Assembly (NCBI GenBank): GCA_001782805.1
Contig: MFPT01000008.1
Location: forward strand, 43,595-107,594
Direction of reading: 5' to 3'
Source of the DNA: Candidatus Magasanikbacteria bacterium RIFCSPHIGHO2_01_FULL_41_23
GTDB taxonomy: Bacteria; Patescibacteria; ABY1; Magasanikbacterales; UBA922
DNA length: 64,000 bases
The notes beneath the pieces were generated by a model, which made no database searches, had not been told where the DNA came from, and saw only the letters and a list, made by a program, of their open reading frames with translations. Below, piece after piece: positions 27,862 through 36,719 of the stretch (the first letter of the stretch is position 1; each line of letters begins with the position of its first letter). The translations under genes and the position numbers were made by a program.

Positions 27862-28497
27862 ATGCGAGAATTATTTACTGAATTGTGGCGGGGGAAAGAT
27901 GTCTACCGAATCTTGATGAATACTGAATGTCGTCGATTTTTTTTGCGCGGTTTGACGGTGGATGTGGGGAGTGGAAAAAATTTGGCCAGCTATCATCGGT
28001 TTTTTCAGTGTACGTCTGAAACAGAAATAAAATGTTTGGATTTGGCACTGGGAAATATTGATTTGGAGACTGACGCCCTGCCGTACACGGACAATTCCAT
28101 TGATACGATTTTGGTAATGAATTTATTGGAGCATATTTATAATTTTAAACAGGTGATTTCTGAATCGCACCGCACTATAAAATCCGACGGACAGGTTATT
28201 GGCGTGGTGCCATTTCTGGTAGCCTATCATCCTGATCCACATGATTATTGGCGCTACAGCGAAGAGACTTTGAAAAATATTTTTACTGCGGCTGGATTTT
28301 CTTCAATTGAAATCAAACCGTTTGGCCGTGGAGTGGGAATCGCCGCTTATTCTCAAATTGAAATTATTTTGCCGAAAATTATTAAGATGATACTCCTGCC
28401 ATTAGTTTTTGGTTTTGACGCTGGGGTTGGTCGGCTCTGTAAGCGATCGAGCGTGCGTCATTATCCATTGGGATATTTTTTTGTCGCGAAAAAATAA
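27862..28497 (+). CDS. Class I SAM-dependent methyltransferase
   Basis: A 211-residue protein with the SAM loop LTVDVGSGKNLASYH, acidic residues after strand 2 (KCLDLALGNIDL), DALPYTDNSIDTILVMNLLE (motif II, Methyltransf_11-like) and a post-motif GQVIGVVPFLVAYHPDPHD. It starts one base after the amidotransferase stop. The WRYSEETLKNIFTAAGF stretch is common in glycan-cluster methyltransferases. The target, a sugar or lipid-linked intermediate, is unknown. Confidence 0.78.
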   Translation: MRELFTELWRGKDVYRILMNTECRRFFLRGLTVDVGSGKNLASYHRFFQCTSETEIKCLDLALGNIDLETDALPYTDNSIDTILVMNLLEHIYNFKQVISESHRTIKSDGQVIGVVPFLVAYHPDPHDYWRYSEETLKNIFTAAGFSSIEIKPFGRGVGIAAYSQIEIILPKIIKMILLPLVFGFDAGVGRLCKRSSVRHYPLGYFFVAKK

Positions 28498-28505
28498 AAG
28501 AAAAT

Positions 28506-29636
28506 ATGAAAATTATTTATTGTGTCACGGTTCGTCTGCCCACGGAAAAAGCGCATGGTTTGCAAATCATGAAAACTAACGCGGCTTTGGTTCAATCTGG
28601 GGCAAAAGTCGAGCTGGTGATTCCTGATCGGACTAATCCGATTACGGTTGATCCGTTTGTGTTTTATGGTGTGGAAAAAACTTTTTCAATCACGAAACTA
28701 AAGTGTCCTGATTTGATTACGAATAATCGTCTGGGTTTGGTTGGGTATTGGTTGCAAAGTTATTTATTTGTCCGAGCTATTCGTCGGCACTGCGATTTTA
28801 AAAATATTATTTTGTATACTCGTGATTTGCCTTTGGCATTTTGGTTTACCAAGATTAACGCGCCGTTGTTTTATGAGATTCATAGTTTGCCGAAAAATAT
28901 AACATTCGTGCATCGGCGCGCATGGAGGAAGGCACGGGGGATTATTGTGATTAGTGATGGGCTACGCGCTGAATTAATCGCGGCTGGCATGGCATCGGAA
29001 AAAATTATTGTAGTGCGCGATAGCGTAGATGTGGCGCAATTTCAAAATGTCCCGAGCAAAAATGACTGTCGTGATCAATTGGGAATTCCGCTTGATCAAA
29101 AAGTCGCCGTCTATACCGGGCATTTGTATGGTTGGAAAGGTGCGGATACTTTGGCACGCGCGGGAAAACTGTTGGCGGGGGAAAATATCCACACCTATGT
29201 GGTCGGCGGAACTGACGCGGAAATTGTTACATTTCGCGCCGAATTTTCTTCACGATTTGTGCATGTGATTGGTCGGCGTGATCATAACGAGATGCCGCGC
29301 TGGCTGGCGGCCGCGGATGTGCTGGTTATTCCGAACAGCGCGAAATATAAAATCGGCGCGGTGTACACTTCACCCCTGAAATTATTTGAATACATGGCAG
29401 CCGGCCGGCCAATTGTGGCCACTGCAGTGCCGGCCTTGCGCGAAGTGTTGGGAGAGAACGCGATTTTTGCTGAGGCTGATAATCCTGATTCAATCGCTGC
29501 TGCCATACAAAAAACTTTTGACAATTATTCGGTTTTGGAAAATCAAGCAAAAAAAATAGCCGAAACCGTGGCCACAAAATATAGCTGGGAACGGCGCGGA
29601 GAATTGATTATTAATTTTATGAAACAACATGTTTAA
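28506..29636 (+). CDS. Glycosyltransferase family 4
   Basis: This 376-residue GT-B enzyme has CVTVRLPTEKAHGLQIMKTN in the acceptor loop, LFYEIHSLPKN, IIVISDGLRAEL and the donor-domain AVYTGHLYGWKGADTLARA. SPLKLFEYMAAGRPIVAT stands where EX7E would be, with only the second Glu kept, as in the SPLKLFEY subgroup. Its 3' end overlaps the next membrane-protein gene by eight bases. The sequence is slightly GC-richer than neighbouring GT-C genes. Specificity is unknown. Confidence 0.84.
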   Translation: MKIIYCVTVRLPTEKAHGLQIMKTNAALVQSGAKVELVIPDRTNPITVDPFVFYGVEKTFSITKLKCPDLITNNRLGLVGYWLQSYLFVRAIRRHCDFKNIILYTRDLPLAFWFTKINAPLFYEIHSLPKNITFVHRRAWRKARGIIVISDGLRAELIAAGMASEKIIVVRDSVDVAQFQNVPSKNDCRDQLGIPLDQKVAVYTGHLYGWKGADTLARAGKLLAGENIHTYVVGGTDAEIVTFRAEFSSRFVHVIGRRDHNEMPRWLAAADVLVIPNSAKYKIGAVYTSPLKLFEYMAAGRPIVATAVPALREVLGENAIFAEADNPDSIAAAIQKTFDNYSVLENQAKKIAETVATKYSWERRGELIINFMKQHV

Positions 29637-31122
29637 TTCTATTTGGCTAATGACACTTATCGCTAGGGTGACTGGACAAGCGTATACCCCGTTGTGGGGG
29701 GAAAAAATACCGTTTATACTTTTGGGTTTAGGGTGTTTCAGTTTTTTTATTGTTGCGTTTACTTTGGCGTACCTGCGATATTTTCGTGAAGATAAATCAT
29801 GGCGAAAGTTATTTTTTATCACGTCCAGCTTTACTATGGCTGTAGTCGTGGCTAAATATACTGTCTATCATTTTGTGAAGGGGTATATACCCGATCGGCT
29901 ATTACTGTATGCCTTACCATCGCCTCGGGTTGAAAATTTTTTCTGGTTTTTATTACCAATAATTGTTTTTGGTATTTTTCTGTATTATCGTGAACGTATT
30001 GAAAAATTGCCAATTAATAAATTTTTAATAACACTTTGGTTTACCCTAGTGTTATTTTCTTTAAGTGTGGCTGCAATTCGGAATGGAATTTTTAGTATTT
30101 ACGAACCGTTCACGCGTACTTACTGGGAGTATACGGGGAATCTGCCGTTCGTTAAGAGTGTTCCTGATTTTTTACATAATTACATTATATTACAACCAAA
30201 ACTTGCACAACACAGTATCACCCATCCTCCTGGTTATACGATTACCCTGTATCTTTTTCAAAAATATTTTCACGCTAATCTTTTTGGACTATCGGTTCTG
30301 GTGGTGATATTGGGTACATCCGTAATTTTTCCTTTATATTTTTTTCTGAAAAATTTTTTATCCGAAAAAGATCTTCGACGCGGCTTACAACTTTTTATAT
30401 TTCTACCAAGTGTAGTTTTGCTCGGAGCAACTTCAATGGAGTTTACGCTACTATTTTTTACGTGGCTTACCATATATGTCTTATATGCAGGTTGGCAACG
30501 CAGTAATTTGATTTCGTTCGTCGGTGGTTTATTAGTAGGGCTCACGTTATTCCAAAATTTTTTGGTCTTGCTTCTTACCCCGTTATTTTTGGCCTTGCTT
30601 CTCCATGTTTATGGTAAAATACAACCAAAGGATCGAAAGTATTTTTGGCTACGTTTAGGATACTCAATTATAGGTTTTTTAATATTTTTTAGTGTTCTGC
30701 AAATGGAATTTGGTTATTCGATTATCACCAATTTTCTAATTGGTCGACAAGCTAATGCTGAAGTAGTGGAAAGTAATTGGCGATCAGTTGGCACCTACGG
30801 GACATATTTGATCATGAACATTCTAGCTTTTTTTATCTATCTGGGTGTGATTCATATTCCATGGATAATTCGTTATTTTAAATCATTTTTTAATCGGCAT
30901 AATATTTGGCTTAGTTTGGGCTTTTTAATCGTTTTATTTTTTTTACTTATTGGTGTTTTTCAGGGAGAAATCGAACGACTCTGGCTTTTTATCACACCTT
31001 TGTTTATTATACCACTAAGTTCACTGTATCGTGATGTTGAAGGACGCCAGTTTTCAGGGATTTTAGCTTTACTTTTTTTTCAAATTTTTATAACCCAAAT
31101 TCTTTTTTATACCTATTGGTAA
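29629..31122 (+). CDS. Polytopic membrane protein, probable GT-C glycosyltransferase
   Basis: The 497-residue product has about 12 hydrophobic helices. An external segment with EPFTRTYWEYTG and QHSITHPPGYTITLYLFQ holds the H-P-P-x-Y motif found in the second loop of GT39/GT87-like GT-C enzymes. There is no soluble domain at either end. Such proteins transfer sugars or pentoses from polyprenyl phosphate on the outer face. An acidic catalytic residue is not certain by eye, so an uncharacterised membrane protein remains possible. It overlaps the GT4 upstream by eight bases. Confidence 0.62.
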   Translation: MFNSIWLMTLIARVTGQAYTPLWGEKIPFILLGLGCFSFFIVAFTLAYLRYFREDKSWRKLFFITSSFTMAVVVAKYTVYHFVKGYIPDRLLLYALPSPRVENFFWFLLPIIVFGIFLYYRERIEKLPINKFLITLWFTLVLFSLSVAAIRNGIFSIYEPFTRTYWEYTGNLPFVKSVPDFLHNYIILQPKLAQHSITHPPGYTITLYLFQKYFHANLFGLSVLVVILGTSVIFPLYFFLKNFLSEKDLRRGLQLFIFLPSVVLLGATSMEFTLLFFTWLTIYVLYAGWQRSNLISFVGGLLVGLTLFQNFLVLLLTPLFLALLLHVYGKIQPKDRKYFWLRLGYSIIGFLIFFSVLQMEFGYSIITNFLIGRQANAEVVESNWRSVGTYGTYLIMNILAFFIYLGVIHIPWIIRYFKSFFNRHNIWLSLGFLIVLFFLLIGVFQGEIERLWLFITPLFIIPLSSLYRDVEGRQFSGILALLFFQIFITQILFYTYW

Positions 31123-31127
31123 TTAGT

Positions 31128-31862
31128 ATGGCCTCATTCAATCAATATCAATTCGATGATTTATTAGTCCGAGATGAAGATGTGTATGCTCAAACCAAGT
31201 ATGAAATGATTCTGGCAGTGCTCAAAGATAGTGGAATATTGACTATCCTGAATGCTGGTTGCGGTTCGGGAGAATTATCTTTTCTCTTGGCCGCGGCCGG
31301 GCATAAGGTCGTTGGGATTGACCCCTCTTTCGAATATATTGCTTTGGCTGAAAAACGTTGTCCGAATCAGCTGTCGGCTCAGTGCAATTTTTTAGTTAGT
31401 TCAATTGAAACATTACCAATCACTGAACAGTACGATTGTATTATTGCCACCGATGTCCTAGAGCATATTGAAGATCATGTAACGGCTATCCAAAAGCTTG
31501 TCCGTCTCATCAAACCGGGTGGAACATTAATTATTACCGTACCGGCTCTCGCGTTTTTGTTCGGGTACCATGATGAATTATTGGGTCATTATCGTCGGTA
31601 TAATCGGGCAAACTTGAATTTTTTAATCAAAAAAAATAATGATATAACCGTTTCTTCTATTCGTTATTTTGGTTTCACATTAATTCCAATTTGTTATTTA
31701 TATAGCAAAATACTTCGTCGGCCATATCCGGTTGCCCCAAAAAATTTAGGAATTATGGCTACTATCCGCCAACGTATCATCATGTTTATTTTGAGGCTCG
31801 ATCGCCATCTCCCTATCCCGCTGGGGATCAGTTTATTGGCTATTGGCCGCAAAAATTTTTAA
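31128..31862 (+). CDS. Class I SAM-dependent methyltransferase
   Basis: This 244-residue protein has ILNAGCGSGELSFLLAAAGH (motif I), VVGIDPSFEYIALAE, YDCIIATDVLEHIEDH (motif II) and LIKPGGTLIITVPAL (motif III), the Methyltransf_11/UbiG-like pattern. The ATG at 31128 is chosen because a TTG at 31116 lies within the previous gene. It is the last gene of the 25-kb unit that starts at 6638; the next gene has its own strong promoter. The GHYRRYNRANLNFLIKK stretch is typical of glycan-cluster members. The substrate is unknown. Confidence 0.78.
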   Translation: MASFNQYQFDDLLVRDEDVYAQTKYEMILAVLKDSGILTILNAGCGSGELSFLLAAAGHKVVGIDPSFEYIALAEKRCPNQLSAQCNFLVSSIETLPITEQYDCIIATDVLEHIEDHVTAIQKLVRLIKPGGTLIITVPALAFLFGYHDELLGHYRRYNRANLNFLIKKNNDITVSSIRYFGFTLIPICYLYSKILRRPYPVAPKNLGIMATIRQRIIMFILRLDRHLPIPLGISLLAIGRKNF

Positions 31863-31874
31863 ACAATATTTGGG

Positions 31875-31902
31875 TTGACAATTAAGCCTTTCTTGCTATA
31901 AT
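31875..31902 (+). promoter_or_regulatory. Near-perfect sigma-70-type promoter for the heptose operon
   Basis: TTGACA (31875-31880) and TATAAT (31897-31902) are both perfect and 16 bases apart, with TTGC just ahead of the -10 box. The predicted start is near 31909, giving a leader of about 19 bases to the ATG at 31928. No operator-like dyad is visible. Confidence 0.85.
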
Positions 31903-31927
31903 TCTAGCAATCAATCTTCAAGTTTCT

Positions 31928-32854
31928 ATGATTTCAATAGTCATTCCCGTCTACAATGAAGAGGATAATGTCGCTCTTCTCCATAATAAAATTGTCGCTG
32001 TGTGCACTAATTTATCCGAAGAATACGAGATAATTTTTGTCGATGACGGTTCTACTGATCAAACAATTAAAAAACTTAAAGAATTGCCCAAAGTTAAAAT
32101 TGTGGTCTTGGCCATGGACTTTGGTCAGACATCGGCGCTTGACGCGGGGATTCATGATGCCAAAGGAGACATAATTATTACCATGGATGGTGATTTGCAG
32201 AATGATCCCGCTGACATTCCCAATTTGATTGCCAAAATTAACGAAGGCTACGATGTTGTCTCTGGCTGGCGACAGATGCGAGATGATTCATTTGGACGAC
32301 GGGTTCTTTCACGATTGGCCAATTGGCTCACCGCACGAATGACCGGTCTATATTTGCATGATTCTGCCTGTGCACTCAAAGCCTATCGTCGTGAAGTAAT
32401 TACACAAGTTCATTTATACGGTGAAATGCATGTTTTTCTGCCAGCGTATTTATACGGTCGCGGAGCAAAAGTTGCAGAAATTCCCGTTCGACATTACGCG
32501 CGACAATTTGGTCTTTCCAAACATTATTTTATGAAGGCGGTCAAAGATATTTTTGATCTCCTGACCATTAAATTTTTGGCGACCATGACTGGTCGCCCGC
32601 TTTTATTTTTTGGTGGTACTGGTTTAGTAGCTTTTTTGATTGGTATTCTGATTAGCGCAGTGGCGGTGTATCTGAAAATAATAGGTTTAAGAAATTTCGG
32701 ACAGACACCCCTGCCAATTTTGTCAGTATTTTTTATTTTGTCGGGCATACTGTTTTTTATGTTAGGATTTTTGGCTGAGTTGATTCTAAGAGTTTATTTC
32801 GAAACCAGTAAACGAACTCCGTATATTATTCGTGAACGGATTGAAAATAAATAA
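31928..32854 (+). CDS. GT2 polyprenyl-phosphate sugar transferase with two C-terminal membrane helices (ArnC/GtrB-like)
   Basis: This 308-residue protein has ISIVIPVYNEEDNV, IFVDDGSTDQTIKKL, DFGQTSALDAG, the metal-binding ITMDGDLQNDPADI and a HDSACALKAYRRE loop. Two helices of about 25 residues follow (LLFFGGTGLVAFLIGILIS and PILSVFFILSGILFFMLGF). This is the ArnC/GtrB plan, making an undecaprenyl-phosphate sugar. A paralogue of identical length lies at 46201-47127. It is the first gene after the strongest promoter in the window and is followed by a nucleotidyltransferase. Confidence 0.87.
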   Translation: MISIVIPVYNEEDNVALLHNKIVAVCTNLSEEYEIIFVDDGSTDQTIKKLKELPKVKIVVLAMDFGQTSALDAGIHDAKGDIIITMDGDLQNDPADIPNLIAKINEGYDVVSGWRQMRDDSFGRRVLSRLANWLTARMTGLYLHDSACALKAYRREVITQVHLYGEMHVFLPAYLYGRGAKVAEIPVRHYARQFGLSKHYFMKAVKDIFDLLTIKFLATMTGRPLLFFGGTGLVAFLIGILISAVAVYLKIIGLRNFGQTPLPILSVFFILSGILFFMLGFLAELILRVYFETSKRTPYIIRERIENK

Positions 32855-32860
32855 TTGTAT

Positions 32861-33535
32861 ATGCAGGTTATTATTATTGCTGCGGGTGAAGGAATTCGGA
32901 TGCGTCCTCTAACACTTACTCTTCCTAAACCATTAGTTAGTGTTGGTAATAAGACTTTACTCGATCATATTTTTTTAGCATTACCTGACGAAGTTACTGA
33001 AGCGGTAATTGTGGTTCGTTATTTGGCAAACAAAATTAAAAATTATTGTGGTGTTACATTTCATGGTCGTTCGATTATCTATGCCGAAGGCTCATCGCTC
33101 GGTAGTGCCTATAGTTTCTTAGCGGCTCAGCCGTTTATAATCGAGGATCGTTTTCTTTTTATTAATGGCGATGAATTTCCTGATCCGGAAGATATTAAAA
33201 ATTGTTTATCTTACCCGGTTAGTATTTTATGTTTTAGACCTAATGATCCTTGGAACCATGGTGTTGTCACGCTTCGGCCTGATGGAACCGTTGAACAAAT
33301 TACAGAAAAACCTGTTCAGCCCAAAAGTAACCTAGCTTCATTGGGTGTGCTTGTACTTTCCAAAAAAATTTTTTCCTATGTCCCTGAAAAAAATGACACA
33401 ACTGAATTTTTTTTTACTAGTCTTGTTAATCAGTTTCTTCGTGATGAAGACGTTGTGGCCGTAGAATCAAAACGTGGTATTGGAGGAATTTCTACAGTGG
33501 CTGATGTGGAAAAACTTAATAATTTACTTTTATGA
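32861..33535 (+). CDS. Sugar-1-phosphate nucleotidyltransferase (HddC/RmlA-like short form)
   Basis: The 224-residue enzyme has the nucleotide loop IIIAAGEGIRMRPLTLTLPK (G-x-G-x-R), FLFINGDEFPDP (metal Asp) and QITEKPVQPKSN. It lacks the C-terminal beta-helix of longer NTP transferases. The ATG at 32861 is chosen over a TTG at 32855. With HddA, GmhA and GmhB downstream it is the best candidate for the guanylyltransferase that makes GDP-heptose; that assignment is by context. A paralogue lies at 45521-46189. Its stop overlaps the HddA start. Confidence 0.78.
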   Translation: MQVIIIAAGEGIRMRPLTLTLPKPLVSVGNKTLLDHIFLALPDEVTEAVIVVRYLANKIKNYCGVTFHGRSIIYAEGSSLGSAYSFLAAQPFIIEDRFLFINGDEFPDPEDIKNCLSYPVSILCFRPNDPWNHGVVTLRPDGTVEQITEKPVQPKSNLASLGVLVLSKKIFSYVPEKNDTTEFFFTSLVNQFLRDEDVVAVESKRGIGGISTVADVEKLNNLLL

Positions 33536-34542
33536 TCTTTACTCGTACACCGTTTAGATTGCCGTTGGGAGGAGGCTCGACCGATTTACCAGCTTATTAC
33601 GAAAAACACGGCGGTTTTATATTTTCCGTGGCCATTAATTTATATATGTATTTGGGACTGAATCGTCCGCCCGGTGACGATTTGATTCGACTCAAATATC
33701 GTGACAGTGAAGAGGTCGAACGATTGACTGACTTAAAACATAATATCGCGCGCGCGGCTTTACAAAGAACGGGTATTGCCAAAATGGTTGAGATTTCTTC
33801 GATGGCTGATGTTTCTGACGGTACAGGGTTAGGTAGTTCAGCCAGTTATTTGGTCGGTCTCTTGAATGCTCTGCATGCGCTCAAGGGGGAAAATACTTCT
33901 CGTCAACATTTGGCTGAAGAAGCCTTTGTGATTGCGACCGAAGATTTGGGTTTACCTGATGGTAAACAAGATTTTTATTTGGCTGCGTTTGGAAATTTTT
34001 GTGTACTGAATATCCATCAAAATGGGAAAGTCGATGTTTCCCCTGCACATATTTCACGTGCTACCCAACAAGAATTTGAAAAACGAAATTTGCTTTTCTA
34101 TACCGGTGTTCGGCGTTCCAGTGTCGATATTTTAAAAGAGCAGCAGACAAATATTAGGGAAAATAAAATTGATGCTATTGAACTTAAACATCAAATAAAA
34201 AGAATTGGTTATGATATTTTGTCGACATTTGAAACCGGTAATTTGGATCGGTTTGGTGAACTTTTAGATGAGCATTGGCAGCTCAAGCGGCAGATGTCGC
34301 AGAAAATGTCCAATGATCTTTTTGATAATATTTATGAACAGGTAAAACATTCCGGAGCCTTGGGTGGAAAAATTGTTGGGGCCGGTGGTGGTGGTTTTTT
34401 CCTAGTCTATTGTCAAGATGGCAGCCAAACTGGGGTTCGAAAAGTATTCGCCGAGGCTGGAATGCGTGAAATTGAGTATCGTGTCGATGCGGGCGGTACG
34501 CAAGTATTACTAAATCGCCATCGTTCATTAAACACTATATAA
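33532..34542 (+). CDS. hddA: D-glycero-D-manno-heptose 7-phosphate kinase-like GHMP kinase
   Basis: A 336-residue GHMP kinase with FTRTPFRLPLGGGSTDLPAY at the N-terminus, the ATP-binding GTGLGSSASYLVGLLNAL (about residues 99-116) and the C-terminal KIVGAGGGGFFLVY glycine-rich motif. RxPxRxxxGGGxTDxP with YYEKHGG is diagnostic of the HddA/fucokinase-like branch. It would phosphorylate heptose-7-phosphate at C1. GmhA- and GmhB-type genes in the same operon support heptose over fucose. It overlaps the preceding gene by four bases. Confidence 0.83.
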   Translation: MIFTRTPFRLPLGGGSTDLPAYYEKHGGFIFSVAINLYMYLGLNRPPGDDLIRLKYRDSEEVERLTDLKHNIARAALQRTGIAKMVEISSMADVSDGTGLGSSASYLVGLLNALHALKGENTSRQHLAEEAFVIATEDLGLPDGKQDFYLAAFGNFCVLNIHQNGKVDVSPAHISRATQQEFEKRNLLFYTGVRRSSVDILKEQQTNIRENKIDAIELKHQIKRIGYDILSTFETGNLDRFGELLDEHWQLKRQMSQKMSNDLFDNIYEQVKHSGALGGKIVGAGGGGFFLVYCQDGSQTGVRKVFAEAGMREIEYRVDAGGTQVLLNRHRSLNTI

Positions 34543-34545
34543 AGT

Positions 34546-35877
34546 ATGGCTTTATCAGGACATACTATTGGGGTAGTTGGGCTCTGGCATTTGGGTAGCG
34601 TATATTCCGCTGGTCTAGCTGATTTAGGTCACCGGGTTATTGGGTTTGACGATAATCCAGAAACTATTATGAATTTTCAAGCTCAACATCTGCCGGTGTA
34701 TGAACCGGAACTCGCTGAACTTATAAAAAAAAATGTTTCTTCTGGACAACTGCAGTTTACAAACGATCCTTCGGCTTTGCGCGTCTGTGACGTTATTTGG
34801 TTGACCATTGATACACCACTCGCCGATGATGGTCATCCTGATATTTTTCCTTTGGAAATTATACTGCAACAGATCGCGCTTTATTTTCAAAACCCTGTGA
34901 CATTGGTTGTTTCAAGTCAGGTTCCAATTGGGACGGCTGGAAAATTTTCTCAACTTATCAAGAATATTCGGCCAGATTTACAATTTCATTATGTGTATCA
35001 GCCGGAAAATTTACAATTGGGTCAAGCTTTGAAAAGTTTTTTTACACCCAGTAGAATTGTAATAGGGGCAGATGATCAAATTGTAATTGGAGTTATACAA
35101 GAAATTTTTGCCAAATTAAACACGCCAATTTCAATAGTGAGTACGGCATCGGCTGAAATGATTAAACACGCCCTCAATGCTTTTTTGGGGACATCGTTGA
35201 GTTTTATATACGATATAGCAGATCTATGTGATGTTTATGGTGCTGATGTACTTGAAGTAAGTCGTGCCCTAAAGAGTGACCAACGTATTGGTAATAGTGC
35301 TTACCTCGATGCCAGCTTAGGATTTTCTGGTGGGACACTTGATCGTGATTTATCAATTTTGGTGTTGAAAGCCAAAGAACAGGGGATTATGGTGCCAGTT
35401 ATTGAACAAGTTGCCAGAAAAAATAAAAATCATTGGCTGACACTAATAAAATTTTTAGAATCGAATATCGCTGATTTGTCACACACGACGATTGGCATAT
35501 TGGGTTTGACTTACAAACCTGGCACTTCGACCCTCCGTCATTCACTATCAATAAAGGTGGCACAAGCTTTGGTTCCGCTCGTAAAAGAAATACGCGGTCA
35601 CGATCCATTGGCGAGCACGGAAGAGATAATTGCTGAGGTAGCCCCAATGGTGGTGTCTGACGACGTGTATACAATGAGTCAAGGTTGTTCTGCACTTCTC
35701 GTCATGACTGCTTCACCAGAATATAAGACTCTTGATTTTTATGCATTGAGCCAAGTTTTGATTGGACCAAAGATTTTATTTGACGCAAAGAATTTTCTTC
35801 ACGAACAGGAAGAAGAGATAAAGAAACATGGCTTACAGTACCGTGGCGTAGGTCGAGGACATAGTACACTATTATGA
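34546..35877 (+). CDS. UDP-glucose/GDP-mannose dehydrogenase family protein lacking the catalytic Cys
   Basis: This 443-residue protein has the complete three-domain plan of the family: TIGVVGLWHLGSVYSAGLAD (NAD domain), the central EMIKHALNAFLGTSLSFIYD with the conserved Lys and Asn, VSRALKSDQRIG, and the C-terminal IGILGLTYKPGTSTLRHS. The active-site stretch normally reading G-F-G-G-S-C-F-P-K-D is GFSGGTLDRDLSIL, so the Cys that forms the thiohemiacetal is absent. The upstream PEFLREG-type motif reads PENLQLGQALKSFF. It may therefore catalyse a single two-electron oxidation/reduction, or bind rather than oxidise sugar nucleotides. It sits between HddA and an SDR with tight overlaps. Confidence 0.8.
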   Translation: MALSGHTIGVVGLWHLGSVYSAGLADLGHRVIGFDDNPETIMNFQAQHLPVYEPELAELIKKNVSSGQLQFTNDPSALRVCDVIWLTIDTPLADDGHPDIFPLEIILQQIALYFQNPVTLVVSSQVPIGTAGKFSQLIKNIRPDLQFHYVYQPENLQLGQALKSFFTPSRIVIGADDQIVIGVIQEIFAKLNTPISIVSTASAEMIKHALNAFLGTSLSFIYDIADLCDVYGADVLEVSRALKSDQRIGNSAYLDASLGFSGGTLDRDLSILVLKAKEQGIMVPVIEQVARKNKNHWLTLIKFLESNIADLSHTTIGILGLTYKPGTSTLRHSLSIKVAQALVPLVKEIRGHDPLASTEEIIAEVAPMVVSDDVYTMSQGCSALLVMTASPEYKTLDFYALSQVLIGPKILFDAKNFLHEQEEEIKKHGLQYRGVGRGHSTLL

Positions 35878-36719
35878 TTTTATCAAATAAACACGCCATT
35901 ATTACCGGTGGCTCGAAGGGTATTGGCAGGGCAATCGCAAAAGCTTTTGTTCAGCGTGGCGCCACAATTTTAATTGTGGCGCGTAGTCTTTCAGAATTAC
36001 AGGCAACCCAAGCCGAATTGGGTTCTGACTCAGTTTCAATTTATCAGGCTGACATTTCTCAGCCGTTGGAAGTTGATAACCTTTTTGTTGAGATAAAAAA
36101 AAAGTGGGGAGATAAACTTGATATTCTCATTAACGCTGCCGCGATCTACGGATCAAAAGGTTTTTTGGAAGATACCAATGTGGAAGATTGGCTACAAACT
36201 ATTATGATTAACACTTACGGCACTATGCTCATGACGCGCGGAGCATTGCCACTTATGAAATCCCAGATTAAAGGTCGGATAATTAATTTTTCTGGTGGTG
36301 GCGAAGGATCATTTCCTCGTTTTAGCGCATATGCTACTTCCAAAGGCGCAATCATCCGTTTTACCGAAAGTATTGCCGAAGAAGTTAAGCCTTGGGATAT
36401 AACGGTGAATGCCATTGCCCCTGGCCCAGTTAATACTTCGTTATTGCAAGAAGTTTTGGATGCTGGCCCAGAAATAGTAGGAACTGACTTTTATGAGCGG
36501 TCAAAAATGCAACAAAAAGAAGGCGGCGTATCACCGGAGAAAGCCGGAGAATTATGTCTTTGGTTAGCATCCAAGCAATCGGATGGATTAACAGGAAAAG
36601 TTTTAAGCGCGGTCTGGGACAAATACGAAGATATTCCCCAACACCTTGAAGAGATTATGAATTCCGATGTTTACAATTGGCGTCGAATTAAACCTAAAGA
36701 TCGCGGTTATGAGTGGTAA
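35874..36719 (+). CDS. Classical short-chain dehydrogenase/reductase (FabG-like)
   Basis: A 281-residue SDR with AIITGGSKGIGRAIAKAFVQ (Rossmann TGxxxGxG), INAAAIYG (NAAG-like), the catalytic Ser in RIINFSGGGEG and Tyr-x3-Lys in SAYATSKGAIIRFTE, and NAIAPGPVNTSL. It reduces or oxidises a keto/hydroxy group using NAD(P). In a sugar operon it probably works on a nucleotide sugar or a polyprenyl-linked sugar rather than on fatty acids. It overlaps the Cys-less UGDH gene by four bases, hinting at a joint two-step conversion. Confidence 0.82.
   Translation: MILSNKHAIITGGSKGIGRAIAKAFVQRGATILIVARSLSELQATQAELGSDSVSIYQADISQPLEVDNLFVEIKKKWGDKLDILINAAAIYGSKGFLEDTNVEDWLQTIMINTYGTMLMTRGALPLMKSQIKGRIINFSGGGEGSFPRFSAYATSKGAIIRFTESIAEEVKPWDITVNAIAPGPVNTSLLQEVLDAGPEIVGTDFYERSKMQQKEGGVSPEKAGELCLWLASKQSDGLTGKVLSAVWDKYEDIPQHLEEIMNSDVYNWRRIKPKDRGYEW

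Noticed and set aside
34546..35877. Ordinary UDP-glucose 6-dehydrogenase annotation
   Set aside because: The active-site cysteine is missing (GGTLDRD), so the standard EC assignment is not supported.
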